DNA from: Peredibacter starrii
Lineage (GTDB): Bacteria > Bdellovibrionota > Bacteriovoracia > Bacteriovoracales > Bacteriovoracaceae
Assembly: GCF_034259205.1 (NCBI RefSeq)
Contig: NZ_CP139487.1
Location: 3,968,001-4,032,000, forward strand
Reading direction: 5' to 3'
Length of the DNA stretch: 64,000 nt
Shown here: positions 1 through 8,826 of the stretch, in pieces
Layout of the letters: each line of letters begins with the position of its first letter
Numbering within the stretch: position 1 is the first letter of the stretch
The notes under the pieces: generated by a model
Told to the model about the DNA's origin: nothing
Seen by the model: the letters and a program-made list of their open reading frames with translations, nothing else
Database searches by the model: none
Position numbers and translations under genes: made by a program

Positions 1-882
1 GCTGTAACGACGAACGGGATCCATAAACATCGCGAGAGCGGCAACGAATGAAATAAATCCACCGGTAGTTAAGCTACCAGAAGTGATGCGGTGGTGAGCG
101 AAAACGATTACAACCGCGAAGGCAATCGAACCAATCAGTTCCACCAGAGGATGTGAATGCTCTTCGGCAGAGTTGCTTTTACGACGGTGAAACAGAAGCA
201 TCTCTTGCGTTCTTTCAAAACGATCGATGATGTATTCCTTAAGTCCGAAGGCCTTAATAATTTTCTGACCATTCAGTGCCTCACCTACAATGTGAGTCAT
301 CTCAGCATTATCAGATTGAGCGCGACCAACATATTTACGGATGCGTTTACCCGTAAAATGAAGAGTAATGATGAACAAAGGGGCCACGGCGAAAATCACA
401 AGAGTCAGTTGCCAGTCGTGATAGAAGGCCACACCCAAAAGGGCCAAAGCGGTAATTGGTTCACGAACAACTTCCAAAGAGTTTTTGAAGGCCTCCGAGA
501 AAACCGACGTATCGTTCATGATAGTTGAAATCAAGTTACCGGCCTTCTGTTTCGAATAAAATTTGGCCGGAAGATTTTGAAACTTCAAATAGATCTTAGA
601 ACGAATAACACGAGTGGATTTATCCACAACTTGGCGAAGACCAAAATAGTGGAAGTAACGAAGTGGATAGTTCAATACCCCTAAGAACACCAACAAGAGA
701 GCAAGGTTACGGGCATCTTCAAACGTTGAACCGGCCGAGAAACCTTTATCGAAAATATCTTTAACCAGGTAAGCTTCGTACGCTTTAATACCGGCAAGGG
801 GCAGGGCCAATAGCGTGGCGACCAACGCCTCCTTCCAAAAAGGGCGAATATATGGGAACATTGACTTAAGAACTTTTAGCAT
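1..882 (-). CDS. MsbA-like ABC exporter, membrane domain (3' end cut by window edge)
   Basis: Reading the minus strand from an ATG at 882 gives an uninterrupted frame to base 1, 294 codons, with no stop. The N-terminus (MLKVLKSMFPYIRPFWKEA) and the following helices, including a FYSKQKAGNLISTIMNDTSV coupling-helix region and an IRKYVGRAQ segment, are typical of the type IV ABC exporter membrane domain of MsbA/lipid A exporters. The nucleotide-binding domain would lie beyond the window. The likely role is flipping lipid A-core or another lipid across the inner membrane. The divergent gmhB-like gene starts 33 bp away, and both fit LPS assembly. A TAAGAT hexamer ends 5 nt before the ATG and no SD is visible. 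Family assignment is firm; the substrate is inferred. Confidence 0.85.
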   Translation of the reverse strand, partial: MLKVLKSMFPYIRPFWKEALVATLLALPLAGIKAYEAYLVKDIFDKGFSAGSTFEDARNLALLLVFLGVLNYPLRYFHYFGLRQVVDKSTRVIRSKIYLKFQNLPAKFYSKQKAGNLISTIMNDTSVFSEAFKNSLEVVREPITALALLGVAFYHDWQLTLVIFAVAPLFIITLHFTGKRIRKYVGRAQSDNAEMTHIVGEALNGQKIIKAFGLKEYIIDRFERTQEMLLFHRRKSNSAEEHSHPLVELIGSIAFAVVIVFAHHRITSGSLTTGGFISFVAALAMFMDPVRRYS

Positions 883-915
883 GCGCTATCTTAAGCTTTA
901 ACGGAGGCTAAGTAA

Positions 916-1428
916 ATTAAAACGCGGAAGGCTATTTTCCTGGATCGAGACGGAACACTGATCATCGATAAGAACTATCTCTCCCGAGTGGAAGAGATGG
1001 AATATTACCCGGATACACTCAAAGCTTTGCAAGTTTTTCAGCAACTTGGGTACGATCTTTTCGTGGTAACAAATCAATCGGGCGTGGGCCGAGGGTATTT
1101 TTCCCTGGAAGCGGTCTACGTTATCCACAAGCAACTTCAAAATGATCTTCGAGAAAATAAACTTTCTCCGTTTAAGGACTTTGCTATTTGTCCTCACTCT
1201 CCAGATGACGGTTGCGAGTGCCGCAAACCTTCGGGCCAGATGATTACTGACCTCATGGAAAAGTACCATATTAATCCTGATCAATCGTTCATGGTGGGAG
1301 ACAAACTTATCGACGGCGAAGCGGGAAGAAATGCGGGCATCCAGGGTGTGTTGGTTCGTCACGCGACTTCGCCTGATTTCCCTCACTATAAAACATTGAT
1401 GGATTTTGCTAACTCACTTAAAAAGTAA
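916..1428 (+). CDS. gmhB: HAD-family D,D-heptose-1,7-bisphosphate phosphatase-like (GmhB), ATT start
   Basis: Histidinol-phosphatase/GmhB-type HAD phosphatase, 170 aa. The nucleophile motif FLDRDGT (Asp10, Asp12) is encoded at 937-957. A CPHSPDDGCECRKP zinc loop (Cys-x-His ... Cys-x-Cys) and a MVGDKLIDGEAGRNAG motif follow, as in GmhB of ADP-heptose synthesis. An in-frame TAA at 913-915 rules out any start further upstream. The first ATG, GTG or TTG in frame is the GTG at 988, which would delete the catalytic aspartates. A strong GGAGG at 903-907 sits 8 nt before an ATT at 916, so translation most likely starts at ATT. The 3' end overlaps recO by 15 bp. GmhB is the best fit; another small-molecule HAD phosphatase is possible. 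Confidence 0.85.
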   Translation: MKTRKAIFLDRDGTLIIDKNYLSRVEEMEYYPDTLKALQVFQQLGYDLFVVTNQSGVGRGYFSLEAVYVIHKQLQNDLRENKLSPFKDFAICPHSPDDGCECRKPSGQMITDLMEKYHINPDQSFMVGDKLIDGEAGRNAGIQGVLVRHATSPDFPHYKTLMDFANSLKK

Positions 1429-2238
1429 CGAGTACGAACGAAGTTCAACCGGTCTTAGATGGTACTGATGACAAAAGTACTGAATCAACTTATCGCACTC
1501 AGAAAAGTTCGTGCCTAAGAATCCAGCATATTCCTGATAACGAGTCTGATACCCTTTTTTGATTCTTAGTAAAAACCCTCTTTCATTCTCGCCTTGAGCA
1601 CAGTTCTGACAAGCGAACTGACCATTGGCCGGCATGAACACCACTCCAGGCATTTCTAAAAGCTCTTCCTGACAGTAAGAACAATTATCGGTGTCCGGCA
1701 TGATCCCCAGATGGAAAAGTAGTTTCACCATGAAGAGAGTCAGGTGCTGTCCCGCTTCGAATTGTTTTTTTACCAAAGCGTCTTCGATGTAAAAAAGAGC
1801 GTTACTCACAACTGAAAACACTCCCTCATGATCGAGGTTTTGATAATCACTGGTGCCCGGTTGAAAAGTTATCGAGAACTTTGAGATGAGTTCAAAGTAT
1901 AAACAGACGAGATAAAAAGCGCGAATATCATGACGAACACTTTGAGGTTCCCAGATACGACTGTGTTCGGCCGAGATCATGAGATCACTGGAATCAATTT
2001 TCGTTTTCTGATCTTTGATCATAATTCTCATCATAGAGCCAAGTTCAAAAATAGAAGGCTTGTGGCTCTTACCGCCACCCTGCCCGCCATAAATATAAAA
2101 GCTTCCCACCATACCGTTACGGAGTAACAGCTTAACGATGAGATCTCTCTCTTTGTAGGGAACTCGATGAATGACTAGTCCTTCAAAAACCAAGCGGGCC
2201 TCAGGGTAAGTTTGAACCTCATTTTCAAACTTATCCAT
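1414..2238 (-). CDS. recO: DNA repair protein RecO
   Basis: RecO mediates RecA loading and strand annealing in the RecFOR pathway. The protein (274 aa from ATG 2238) begins with the OB-fold signature RLVFEGLVIHRVPYKERD. Its second half has a zinc-finger-like pair, SYCQEE and CQNC, as in many RecO proteins. A GTG at 2271 in the same frame would add 11 residues; neither start has a good SD. I prefer ATG 2238 because it gives the usual length. The start lies inside the 3' end of the upstream helicase gene, so translation is probably coupled. The 3' end overlaps the convergent gmhB-like gene by 15 bp. Confidence 0.88.
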   Translation of the reverse strand: MDKFENEVQTYPEARLVFEGLVIHRVPYKERDLIVKLLLRNGMVGSFYIYGGQGGGKSHKPSIFELGSMMRIMIKDQKTKIDSSDLMISAEHSRIWEPQSVRHDIRAFYLVCLYFELISKFSITFQPGTSDYQNLDHEGVFSVVSNALFYIEDALVKKQFEAGQHLTLFMVKLLFHLGIMPDTDNCSYCQEELLEMPGVVFMPANGQFACQNCAQGENERGFLLRIKKGYQTRYQEYAGFLGTNFSECDKLIQYFCHQYHLRPVELRSYSLLFK

Positions 2239-3107
2239 GAAACTGCCAAGAGATTTGTCCACCAATTCCACTTAAGGCCAAAGGGTCTTTCCAGAGCAAA
2301 AACCTGATAAGATTCCCCTCTTCTTCCTCCTCGGGCGACCATCTGAATCCAGAAATCAATATTTTGCACGGGATAAAGGAAATAGATTTTCTGAATTCGC
2401 GGAAGATTCACGCCATGACTCAAAACTGTAGTGCTGATAATGAAATCCGGAAACGGTGTGATTTCCAGTTTAGCTGGCATAAATTGCGACTCTCCACCGA
2501 GGCAGGAGACGGTCGTAAATCCCAAATGGCGAAGACGTTTTTCCCAATCCAAAACTTCATTTCGATATCGACAGAAAATAAGTTTCACCGACTCATTCTT
2601 AGGTTGAATCTCAATAAGATCTTTAATCCATTTCGCGCTGGGTGCTTTGAGATAAACCGAAGGTGAAGTTTTCAATCTCTGATTACCTTGATCCACCCAG
2701 AAAATCCGATCAAATTGTGTTTCAAAAAATGAAATTTCCTTCTTCATGGCCTCCGACAAAGTTGCAGTTAACAGATAAGTTTGTTCGGAAAATTGAGAAA
2801 GTTCCAAGAAGCATTCCCACATTCTTTCCCGAAAAGTATCGCCCCAATAAAAGAACAAGTGGAACTCATCAAAGATCACGATTTTTCGAAAAATCTGTTT
2901 ACCAAGCCACTCTTCCGGGGTCATGACATCGATTGAATCCTGCCAATTTTTTCGACACTCATCGGCCAGAGCTCGCAGTGGAGATATCACCAAAATTCTT
3001 TCGGAATAAAAGGCATTGTTTAGGGAGGAAATCCAAAAAGTTTTACCAGAGGCCGGTGGTGAAGTGAGAAGAATCAAATCCTGAATCATTCGGACTTCAT
3101 ATCGCAT
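2175..3107 (-). CDS. Miniature stand-alone SF2 helicase/ATPase
   Basis: A 310-aa protein carrying the SF2 helicase motifs in order with little else: Walker A (TSPPASGKT, near residue 20), motif Ia (SPLRALADEC), Walker B (VIFDEFH), motif III (LLTATLS), motif IV (LIFCRYR), motif V (STTVLSHGVNLP) and motif VI (QMVARGGRRG, arginine finger). Most SF2 helicases are at least 400 aa. The glycine before SGKT is replaced by Pro-Pro-Ala, but the Lys-Thr of the P-loop is present. It precedes recO and overlaps its start by at least 64 bp, so the pair should be co-expressed; a repair role is inferred from that. I do not recognise a named family. Confidence 0.8.
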   Translation of the reverse strand: MRYEVRMIQDLILLTSPPASGKTFWISSLNNAFYSERILVISPLRALADECRKNWQDSIDVMTPEEWLGKQIFRKIVIFDEFHLFFYWGDTFRERMWECFLELSQFSEQTYLLTATLSEAMKKEISFFETQFDRIFWVDQGNQRLKTSPSVYLKAPSAKWIKDLIEIQPKNESVKLIFCRYRNEVLDWEKRLRHLGFTTVSCLGGESQFMPAKLEITPFPDFIISTTVLSHGVNLPRIQKIYFLYPVQNIDFWIQMVARGGRRGESYQVFALERPFGLKWNWWTNLLAVSWISLKMRFKLTLRPAWFLKD

Positions 3108-3178
3108 TTACCTTTTGAAGAACCTCTCTAATCAACTTTCGGCAAATATTTTTCTGGAGAGAACTTTGTAAATTTTTA

Positions 3179-3184
3179 TATACT
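3179..3184 (+). promoter_or_regulatory. Candidate -10 hexamer for a leaderless transcript of the receiver gene
   Basis: TATACT ends exactly 7 nt before the ATG at 3192, and no Shine-Dalgarno sequence lies in between. Transcription would therefore begin at or next to the A of the start codon. No clear -35 is visible. Confidence 0.45.
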
Positions 3185-3191
3185 CTCGCAC

Positions 3192-3530
3192 ATGAAAATA
3201 ATGATTGTAGATGATGAAGCCGATATTGGTTTTGTACTTGGAATTGAACTTAAAAGACTGGGCCATGAGATTCAAACTTTTGAATCAGCACTTGCTGCTA
3301 AAAGTTATATCGAAAAAGAAATTCCCGATGCGATCATCTGTGATTTTCAGATGCCGCGCATGAATGGATTGGAGTTCTTTTTATGGCTCAAAGAGCAAGG
3401 ACATCAAATTCCATTTTATATTTTGACCGGAGAGCCATCGATGGATGCGAAGCAACTTGTGAGTATGGGAATCACTGAAGTTTTATTCAAACCTCAGGAC
3501 TTACTGCGCCTCTCAAAAATATTCAAATAG
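3192..3530 (+). CDS. Stand-alone response-regulator receiver domain
   Basis: CheY-like single-domain receiver of 112 aa. It has the acidic pair Asp7-Asp8 (IVDDE), the phospho-acceptor Asp51 in ICDFQMPRMNG, Thr79 in YILTGEP, and the switch lysine Lys100 before the cis-proline-like KP (FKPQDL). No DNA-binding or enzymatic output domain is attached, so it should act through protein contacts or in a phosphorelay. No histidine kinase is adjacent. The gene appears monocistronic, with a likely leaderless start. Confidence 0.9.
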   Translation: MKIMIVDDEADIGFVLGIELKRLGHEIQTFESALAAKSYIEKEIPDAIICDFQMPRMNGLEFFLWLKEQGHQIPFYILTGEPSMDAKQLVSMGITEVLFKPQDLLRLSKIFK

Positions 3531-3615
3531 GATTTATTTTAGCTATTCGTCTGGCCAATAATGGCCAAATGCGGTTTAATTAACCAATTAAAACAGTTTC
3601 ATTAGGGCATCTCTC

Positions 3616-4122
3616 ATGAAGTATGGTTTATTTTGCGTTCTGACGCTCTGTTTAATCTTCGGCGCGTATCAAGCAGCACAAAACAAAATCGAAAGTCCAT
3701 TAGCGATCTCATCTCTTAAACTAGGGATGGATCTTGAACAACTTGAAGAGGCCTTCGGTACTCCTTCTGCCCAATCACGTAATCAACTTACTTACATTTT
3801 GAATGATGGTTCTGAACTTTTCATCACTCTTCGTGATGATGTGGTTTCAAGTGCAAAGGTGAAATTTCACCGTACGATTAAAATCCAAGATCCAGAAATG
3901 AAAAAACTTACTCTGGTTCAAATGGATTCTCACAATCTCGATAACAACCCTAGTTGGTTTTTTGCTGGTAACCCTGCTGAAGGTCTTATCTACAAAATTA
4001 CGAATGAGGGAACCATCGAAAGCCTTACTTGGGTTCCGCCTTTCACATATGGCACAAACCGACCAAAACAAGTACAAGCTCTTCTTCGCGATTTTCAGAC
4101 TCAGAAATTAAGCAATCTGTGA
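3616..4122 (+). CDS. Exported protein with SmpA/BamE-like N-terminal motif, function unknown
   Basis: A 168-aa protein with an N-terminal hydrophobic segment (residues 4-20, signal peptide or anchor). It continues with ISSLKLGMDLEQLEEAFGTP, which has the G-x(3)-LE-x(3)-xGxP pattern of SmpA/OmlA/BamE-type small domains. A beta-rich stretch follows and then a WVPPFTYG segment. It precedes the NFU gene by 12 bp. A second protein with a similar start motif is at 29716-30231. I do not recognise the family beyond the motif; a periplasmic location is inferred. Confidence 0.6.
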   Translation: MKYGLFCVLTLCLIFGAYQAAQNKIESPLAISSLKLGMDLEQLEEAFGTPSAQSRNQLTYILNDGSELFITLRDDVVSSAKVKFHRTIKIQDPEMKKLTLVQMDSHNLDNNPSWFFAGNPAEGLIYKITNEGTIESLTWVPPFTYGTNRPKQVQALLRDFQTQKLSNL

Positions 4123-4128
4123 TATAAT
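4120..4128 (+). promoter_or_regulatory. Extended -10 (TGaTATAAT) directly before the NFU start codon
   Basis: TGATATAAT is a consensus extended -10 element. It ends 6 nt before the ATG at 4135, inside the last codons of the preceding gene. No SD is present, so this predicts an internal leaderless promoter for the NFU gene. Confidence 0.55.
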
Positions 4129-4134
4129 CCCCGC

Positions 4135-4389
4135 ATGATTACACAAATTGAAAAACTCTTCGATCAGCAGATTCGTCCGGCACTCGCTCAACACGGCGGT
4201 AACGTTGAAGTTGTTGATGTCGATAACAATATCCTATTCGTTAAGTTCTACGGCGGTTGCCAGGGTTGCTCAAGTTCAAAGGCCACATTGAAAGGCGGGA
4301 TTGAGACTTTGATTAAGCAGAACTTTCCCGAAATTTCGGAAGTTGTAGATGTGACGGATCACCAGGAAGGAACTAACCCTTACATGTAG
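4135..4389 (+). CDS. NFU (NifU C-terminal) iron-sulfur scaffold protein
   Basis: An 84-aa single NFU domain that assembles and hands on Fe-S clusters to apoproteins in the cytoplasm. The cluster-binding Cys42-x-x-Cys45 lies in the canonical context FYGGCQGCSSSKATLKGGIE, and the opening helix (IRPALAQHGGNVEVVDV) is classic for the family. The A-type domain of E. coli NfuA is absent, so this is the short Nfu type. It ends 3 bp before the stop codon of the convergent amidase gene. Confidence 0.93.
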   Translation: MITQIEKLFDQQIRPALAQHGGNVEVVDVDNNILFVKFYGGCQGCSSSKATLKGGIETLIKQNFPEISEVVDVTDHQEGTNPYM

Positions 4390-4392
4390 GGA

Positions 4393-5193
4393 TTAGGCCT
4401 TCGGATTACGTAATACGTTCATTCTCGCTCTTACAGCTTCAATCTTTTCGAGGCTAATTTCAGCGAAGATAATCTTCTCGCCTTCTCCGGCGTCCGCAAG
4501 AATTTCTCCCCATGGATCAATGATTAACGAGTGACCAAAAGTACTCATCTTCTCATTGTGCTGACCCCATTGCGCAGAAGCAATCACATATGATTGGTTC
4601 TCAATCGCGCGAGCACGTACCAGCGTGTGCCAGTGTGCTTTACCTGTTGGAACAGTGAAGGCCGATGAAATTGAAAGAACGTTCGCCCCTTGTGCAGAAT
4701 AAGAGCGGAAAAGTTCCGGGAAACGAAGATCAAAACAAATCGATAGACCGATTTTGAATTCTTTAAATGGAAGAAGCTTAGGTGTATTTCCGTTGGTGTA
4801 AACTTTTGATTCATTCACAACGGTGTTACTTGGATGCTTTGATAGATCAACCGCAAAAAGGTTCATCTTATCGTAGATCATGAGCTCAGTGCCATCAGGC
4901 GAGAAGTTATAAGACCGATTCATGATCTTGCCATCAACATTTGTTGCGGCCGATCCGCCAAGGATATAAAGACCTGAATCAGTGGCAAGTTTACGAATGG
5001 CCTCATAGTGCTCATTCTTACCTTCTACAAGGTATGGAGTTGGCCTTGTACCATCTGACATGGAGTAGAAAACTTCCGGCAAAAATACTGCTTCTGCTCC
5101 ATTAGCACGTGCCTCATCTAAAAACTTACGAATAGTTTTAAGATTCTGGGCCGGATCAAGGACAGATTGAAGCTGAATAACACCGATCTTCAT
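4393..5193 (-). CDS. Carbon-nitrogen hydrolase (nitrilase superfamily, Nit2/omega-amidase-like)
   Basis: A 266-aa cytoplasmic amidase with the Glu-Lys-Cys triad of the nitrilase superfamily: Glu40 (FLPEVFYS), Lys109 (YDKMNLF) and Cys153 (SICFDLRFPELFR). The length and the DLRFPELFR context match the Nit1/Nit2 branch, which removes amide nitrogen from small acids such as deaminated glutathione or alpha-keto-glutaramate. The exact substrate cannot be read from sequence. A TGGAG about 8 nt upstream supports the ATG at 5193. It is convergent with the NFU gene and divergent from the flippase-like gene. Confidence 0.88.
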   Translation of the reverse strand: MKIGVIQLQSVLDPAQNLKTIRKFLDEARANGAEAVFLPEVFYSMSDGTRPTPYLVEGKNEHYEAIRKLATDSGLYILGGSAATNVDGKIMNRSYNFSPDGTELMIYDKMNLFAVDLSKHPSNTVVNESKVYTNGNTPKLLPFKEFKIGLSICFDLRFPELFRSYSAQGANVLSISSAFTVPTGKAHWHTLVRARAIENQSYVIASAQWGQHNEKMSTFGHSLIIDPWGEILADAGEGEKIIFAEISLEKIEAVRARMNVLRNPKA

Positions 5194-5251
5194 AGGGAAA
5201 CTCCATTAAACTTTTGCCACGGTTATAAGAGAGTTATAAGATCATCGGGCC

Positions 5252-6211
5252 ATGCTGAAAACACTTTTTATAAACGCACTTAAAATCCTCGTTGCGGCCG
5301 CTCTGATTTACTGGCTTATCAATTCCGGTAAATTAGATTTTAAGCTGTTAGCTCAACTGGTGAATTATCCTTTGGCGATTGTAGCTGCCGTGGTTTTATC
5401 ACTGCTTAACTTCCTGCTAGTTTCATACCGCTGGGAAACTATTTTACGCGCACGTAGTTCAGTTAAAATTCCTCTTCTTGGTATTCTGCAAATCACCTGG
5501 ATCGGACAATTTTTCAGTTCAGTTCTTCCAGGAAGCGTCAGTGGCGATTTAGTAAAAATTCTTTACGTACAAAAGTTTGACGAAAATTTTTCTAAGAAGT
5601 TTGTCTTCGCTTCAATCTTGATTGACCGAGTAATGGGTCTTTCTGGACTTATTCTACTGGTGGGTGTGAGCTCCCTATTGTTTGGACGTCACATTCTAGA
5701 AACAGCTCCGGCCATGGGTCCACTTCTGAGCATCAACTATCTCTTGGTGATGTTAGTGGTGCTCTCTCTTGGCACATTCTTCTACTTTCATAACGTCGTA
5801 AGACTTCTTCTGGTTAAATGCCAAAGCATTGCCTTAAAAGGCATTTTCGAAAAGCTTACTGCTCTCTGGGACGATCTCGTGATGATTAAAGGCCACATGC
5901 TTAAGGCAGTTGCCCTTTCAGTTGTCGTGCAATTTATTGCGGTTCTGATCTTCTGGTCTTTGATTCACCCGTTCGTGGGTGGACATATGGATTTCGTTCA
6001 GGCCCTGGCATTCATTCCGATTGGTCTGATGACTCTCGCCCTTCCAGTTGCCCCATCGGGCCTGGGTGTTGGTCACGCTATTTTCCAAAAACTCTTCGAG
6101 TTCTCAGGCATTCAAAACGGTGCTTCGCTTTTTAATTTATACTTTGTAGTGACGTTGGTCGTGAACGTGCTCGGAGTGATTCCTTACATACTCACAAAAA
6201 CTAAGAAATAA
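5252..6211 (+). CDS. Lysylphosphatidylglycerol synthase-type membrane protein (UPF0104/YbhN-like)
   Basis: A 319-aa integral membrane protein with about eight hydrophobic segments. It has the motif GQFFSSVLPGSVSGDLVKI (around residues 83-101), the hallmark of the flippase-like domain of LPG synthases and of UPF0104/AglD proteins, and ends with a GLGVGHAIFQKLF segment. The soluble aminoacyl-transferase half of MprF is missing, so it probably moves lipid-linked intermediates rather than lysinylating lipids. A TATAAG ends 11 nt before the start and no SD is seen. A bidirectional terminator follows at once. Confidence 0.8.
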   Translation: MLKTLFINALKILVAAALIYWLINSGKLDFKLLAQLVNYPLAIVAAVVLSLLNFLLVSYRWETILRARSSVKIPLLGILQITWIGQFFSSVLPGSVSGDLVKILYVQKFDENFSKKFVFASILIDRVMGLSGLILLVGVSSLLFGRHILETAPAMGPLLSINYLLVMLVVLSLGTFFYFHNVVRLLLVKCQSIALKGIFEKLTALWDDLVMIKGHMLKAVALSVVVQFIAVLIFWSLIHPFVGGHMDFVQALAFIPIGLMTLALPVAPSGLGVGHAIFQKLFEFSGIQNGASLFNLYFVVTLVVNVLGVIPYILTKTKK

Positions 6212-6240
6212 AAAAGGCCCGGTGAACGGGCCTTATTTTT
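6210..6240. terminator. Bidirectional rho-independent terminator
   Basis: The stem AAGGCCCG / CGGGCCTT with a GTGAA loop is flanked by an A-run on one side and a T-run on the other. It can serve both the plus-strand flippase-like gene and the minus-strand gene ending at 6239. Confidence 0.9.
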
Positions 6241-6862
6241 AGTTAAAAATGAAAATCTTCGTCGGATCAATGTGTGAGTAGTGCATCGCTTTTGTTTTAA
6301 GCTGCTCAAGCTGAAGAAGATAGTTTAGTTCATCCTCAAAGCTGTTCTGCTTACGCACTTTCTTAGACTGTTTTTTTAGAATTGATTTCACACCTTGAGG
6401 AAGCATACACACGCCTCTTAGAAGGTAGTGTTCGCCTTTATACTTAATCACGCGACCAGTGAACACATCACCTTCAATCAAGCTGATTGTCGGGTGGTTT
6501 TTCACCAGGGTAATTTTCTCATCGTGAAGAATATCTTTCAGAACGATTTGTTTTCTGAAGCTTGTCTTGGTGAACTCAAATAGTGAGTGATTCACATTAA
6601 GTAGTGCTTGAGAAAGATCTTCTTCAAGTTGATTGTTACGGATGTAGTCCTCAATAACTTTTGAACCATCTTTCTGACGATACTGGAAAATATACCAGTC
6701 GTTGAAAGAGTTCATTCGTGATTCGAATTCATCTTTATCTTCATCCAACTTTCCAGTGAGAGAAAAATATTTTTCTTTCGCCTCTTTCAAGTCGTTGAAA
6801 AAATCACCTTGCGTGTAAAGGCCTAAAACTTTGTCTAAATGGTTATGAACGGTGTCGAGCAT
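6239..6862 (-). CDS. Conserved-looking hypothetical protein downstream of lepA
   Basis: A 207-aa soluble protein, acidic in its N-terminal half (LDEDKDEFESRMNSFNDWYIF) and basic later (LKKQSKKVRKQ). It has no signal peptide or membrane segment. The FNDWYIFQYR aromatic motif and the IEGDVFTGRVI beta-strand segment are the most distinctive parts; I do not recognise a family. It begins 10 bp after lepA, has no SD, and shares a terminator downstream, so it is probably co-transcribed with lepA. Confidence 0.65.
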   Translation of the reverse strand: MLDTVHNHLDKVLGLYTQGDFFNDLKEAKEKYFSLTGKLDEDKDEFESRMNSFNDWYIFQYRQKDGSKVIEDYIRNNQLEEDLSQALLNVNHSLFEFTKTSFRKQIVLKDILHDEKITLVKNHPTISLIEGDVFTGRVIKYKGEHYLLRGVCMLPQGVKSILKKQSKKVRKQNSFEDELNYLLQLEQLKTKAMHYSHIDPTKIFIFN

Positions 6863-6872
6863 AAGAGATATT

Positions 6873-8675
6873 CTACTCTTCTGTCTTCAGAACTGCCAAG
6901 AAGGCTTCTTGAGGAATTTCGACATTCCCGACCATTTTCATACGCTTCTTACCTTCTTTCTGTTTCTCTAGAAGCTTACGCTTACGAGAAACGTCACCAC
7001 CGTAACATTTAGCAAGTACGTTTTTACGAAGGGCCTTCACCGTTTCACGAGCAACAACTTTTGCCCCGATGGCCGCCTGAATTGCAATATCAAATTGCTG
7101 ACGATCAATAACTTTCAGAAGTCGATGAGTCAGGTCTTTACCTTTCTGTTGTGAAGTACTTCGGTGAGTGATCACTGAAAGTGCATCAACTTTGTCACCA
7201 TTAAGAAGTACATCCAACTTCACCATGTCTGATTCTTGGTACTCATGAAGTTCGTAGTCCATTGAAGCGTAGCCTTTTGATAAAGACTTAAGCTGATCAT
7301 AGAAATCGAACATCATTTCTGAAAGTGGAAGAATATAAATCAACTGTACGCGATCTTCAGTGATGTAGTTAATCGCCTGCTGACGACCACGACGGTCTTC
7401 ACAAAGCTTAATGATCTTACCTACGAACTCGTTCGGAAGGTGAATCGAAAGCTTCACTGTAGGCTCAAGGATTGTATCAATGATACTCGGATCAGGAAGT
7501 TTGGCCGGGTTATCAACGATGACCTTATCACCATTCTGAGTTACCACTTCATACGAACATGAAGGAGCAGTAGAAATCAGAGCAAGATTGAACTCACGCT
7601 CAAGTCGAGTCTGAATGATATCCATGTGAAGAAGTCCCAGGAATCCGCAACGGAAACCGAAACCAAGAGCTTGAGAAACCTCTGGCTCATAAGTAAAGGA
7701 TGCATCGTTCAGAGCAAGCTTTTCTAGCGCCTCTTTCAAGACTTCATACTCTTCAGAGTCTACCGGGAAGATCCCGCAGAACACCATCGGCTTAACATCT
7801 TTGTAACCAGCAAGTGATGGAGTTACATCTTTCTTATCCGTGTGAACAATTGTGTCCCCGACTTTTACGTCACGAACTGTTTTGATACCACAGATAATCA
7901 TCCCTACTTCACCCGCACCTAGTTCATTCACTTCTTGATAGAATGGAGTGTGAACCGCGAGCTTAATAACTTCATAGTCCTGCTTAGAGAACTTGAAGTG
8001 GATCTTATCTTTAACTTTAAGATTTCCTTCCATGATACGGGCAAGCACCACCACACCTCTGTATGGGTCAAACCATGAATCGAAAATCAGGGCCTGTAGT
8101 GGATTTGCCACCTGCCCTTTCGGAGGTGGAATAATTTTTACGATTTCTTCCAGAAGTCCATCAACACCAAGACCAGATTTACCTGATACTAGTGGAGCGT
8201 TCGAAGCATCGAGACCAATAACATCTTCAACTTCTTTTTTTACTTTATCCGGATCAGCGTGAGGAAGATCGATCTTGTTAATCACAGGAAGGATTTCAAG
8301 ATTATTCTCAAGCGCCATGTATACGTTAGCAAGTGTTTGAGCTTCAATACCTTGAGAGGCATCAACGATCAGAAGTGCGCCTTCACAAGAAGCAAGTGAA
8401 CGAGATACTTCGTACGTGAAGTCCACGTGGCCCGGAGTATCGATCAAGTTGAAGAAATACGTTTTCCCATCTTGAGCTTTATATTGAAGACGAACTGTTT
8501 GCGCTTTGATGGTAATCCCACGTTCTTTTTCAAGATCCATGTTATCCAGAAGGCGATCAGTCTTCTCACGATCAGTAATCGATTTAGTCATCTCAATGAT
8601 TCGGTCAGCGAGAGTAGATTTCCCGTGATCGATGTGAGCAATAATAGAAAAATTTCGAATCAGACTGGTGTCCAT
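6873..8675 (-). CDS. lepA: Elongation factor 4 (LepA GTPase)
   Basis: A translational GTPase of 600 aa, the family's normal length, that acts on stalled or back-translocatable ribosomes. The G1 motif AHIDHGKST and switch [10 protein letters not shown] are near the N-terminus, followed by NKIDLP (G4). The LepA-specific C-terminal domain ends with [23 protein letters not shown] split across its conserved basic loop. It is complete, with no odd features. The 150 bp upstream hold two short hairpins without U-tracts and no obvious terminator. Confidence 0.97.
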   Translation of the reverse strand: MDTSLIRNFSIIAHIDHGKSTLADRIIEMTKSITDREKTDRLLDNMDLEKERGITIKAQTVRLQYKAQDGKTYFFNLIDTPGHVDFTYEVSRSLASCEGALLIVDASQGIEAQTLANVYMALENNLEILPVINKIDLPHADPDKVKKEVEDVIGLDASNAPLVSGKSGLGVDGLLEEIVKIIPPPKGQVANPLQALIFDSWFDPYRGVVVLARIMEGNLKVKDKIHFKFSKQDYEVIKLAVHTPFYQEVNELGAGEVGMIICGIKTVRDVKVGDTIVHTDKKDVTPSLAGYKDVKPMVFCGIFPVDSEEYEVLKEALEKLALNDASFTYEPEVSQALGFGFRCGFLGLLHMDIIQTRLEREFNLALISTAPSCSYEVVTQNGDKVIVDNPAKLPDPSIIDTILEPTVKLSIHLPNEFVGKIIKLCEDRRGRQQAINYITEDRVQLIYILPLSEMMFDFYDQLKSLSKGYASMDYELHEYQESDMVKLDVLLNGDKVDALSVITHRSTSQQKGKDLTHRLLKVIDRQQFDIAIQAAIGAKVVARETVKALRKNVLAKCYGGDVSRKRKLLEKQKEGKKRMKMVGNVEIPQEAFLAVLKTEE

Positions 8676-8826
8676 AAATGCTTGTAAACCTTCGTTTTTG
8701 TAAGGCTCAACTATAGCTTATTTTATACGAAGCTACACTCAAGATTTTGAGGGGTTTAGAGGAAAACAACTCCTCGCAGCAAAGCAACTGAAATGATTTT
8801 CTCGGTATTTAGCCGCTTCGAACCGA

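Noticed and set aside
898-1386. Long minus-strand open frame over the gmhB-like gene
   Set aside because: No family resemblance, and the plus strand has a complete HAD motif set.
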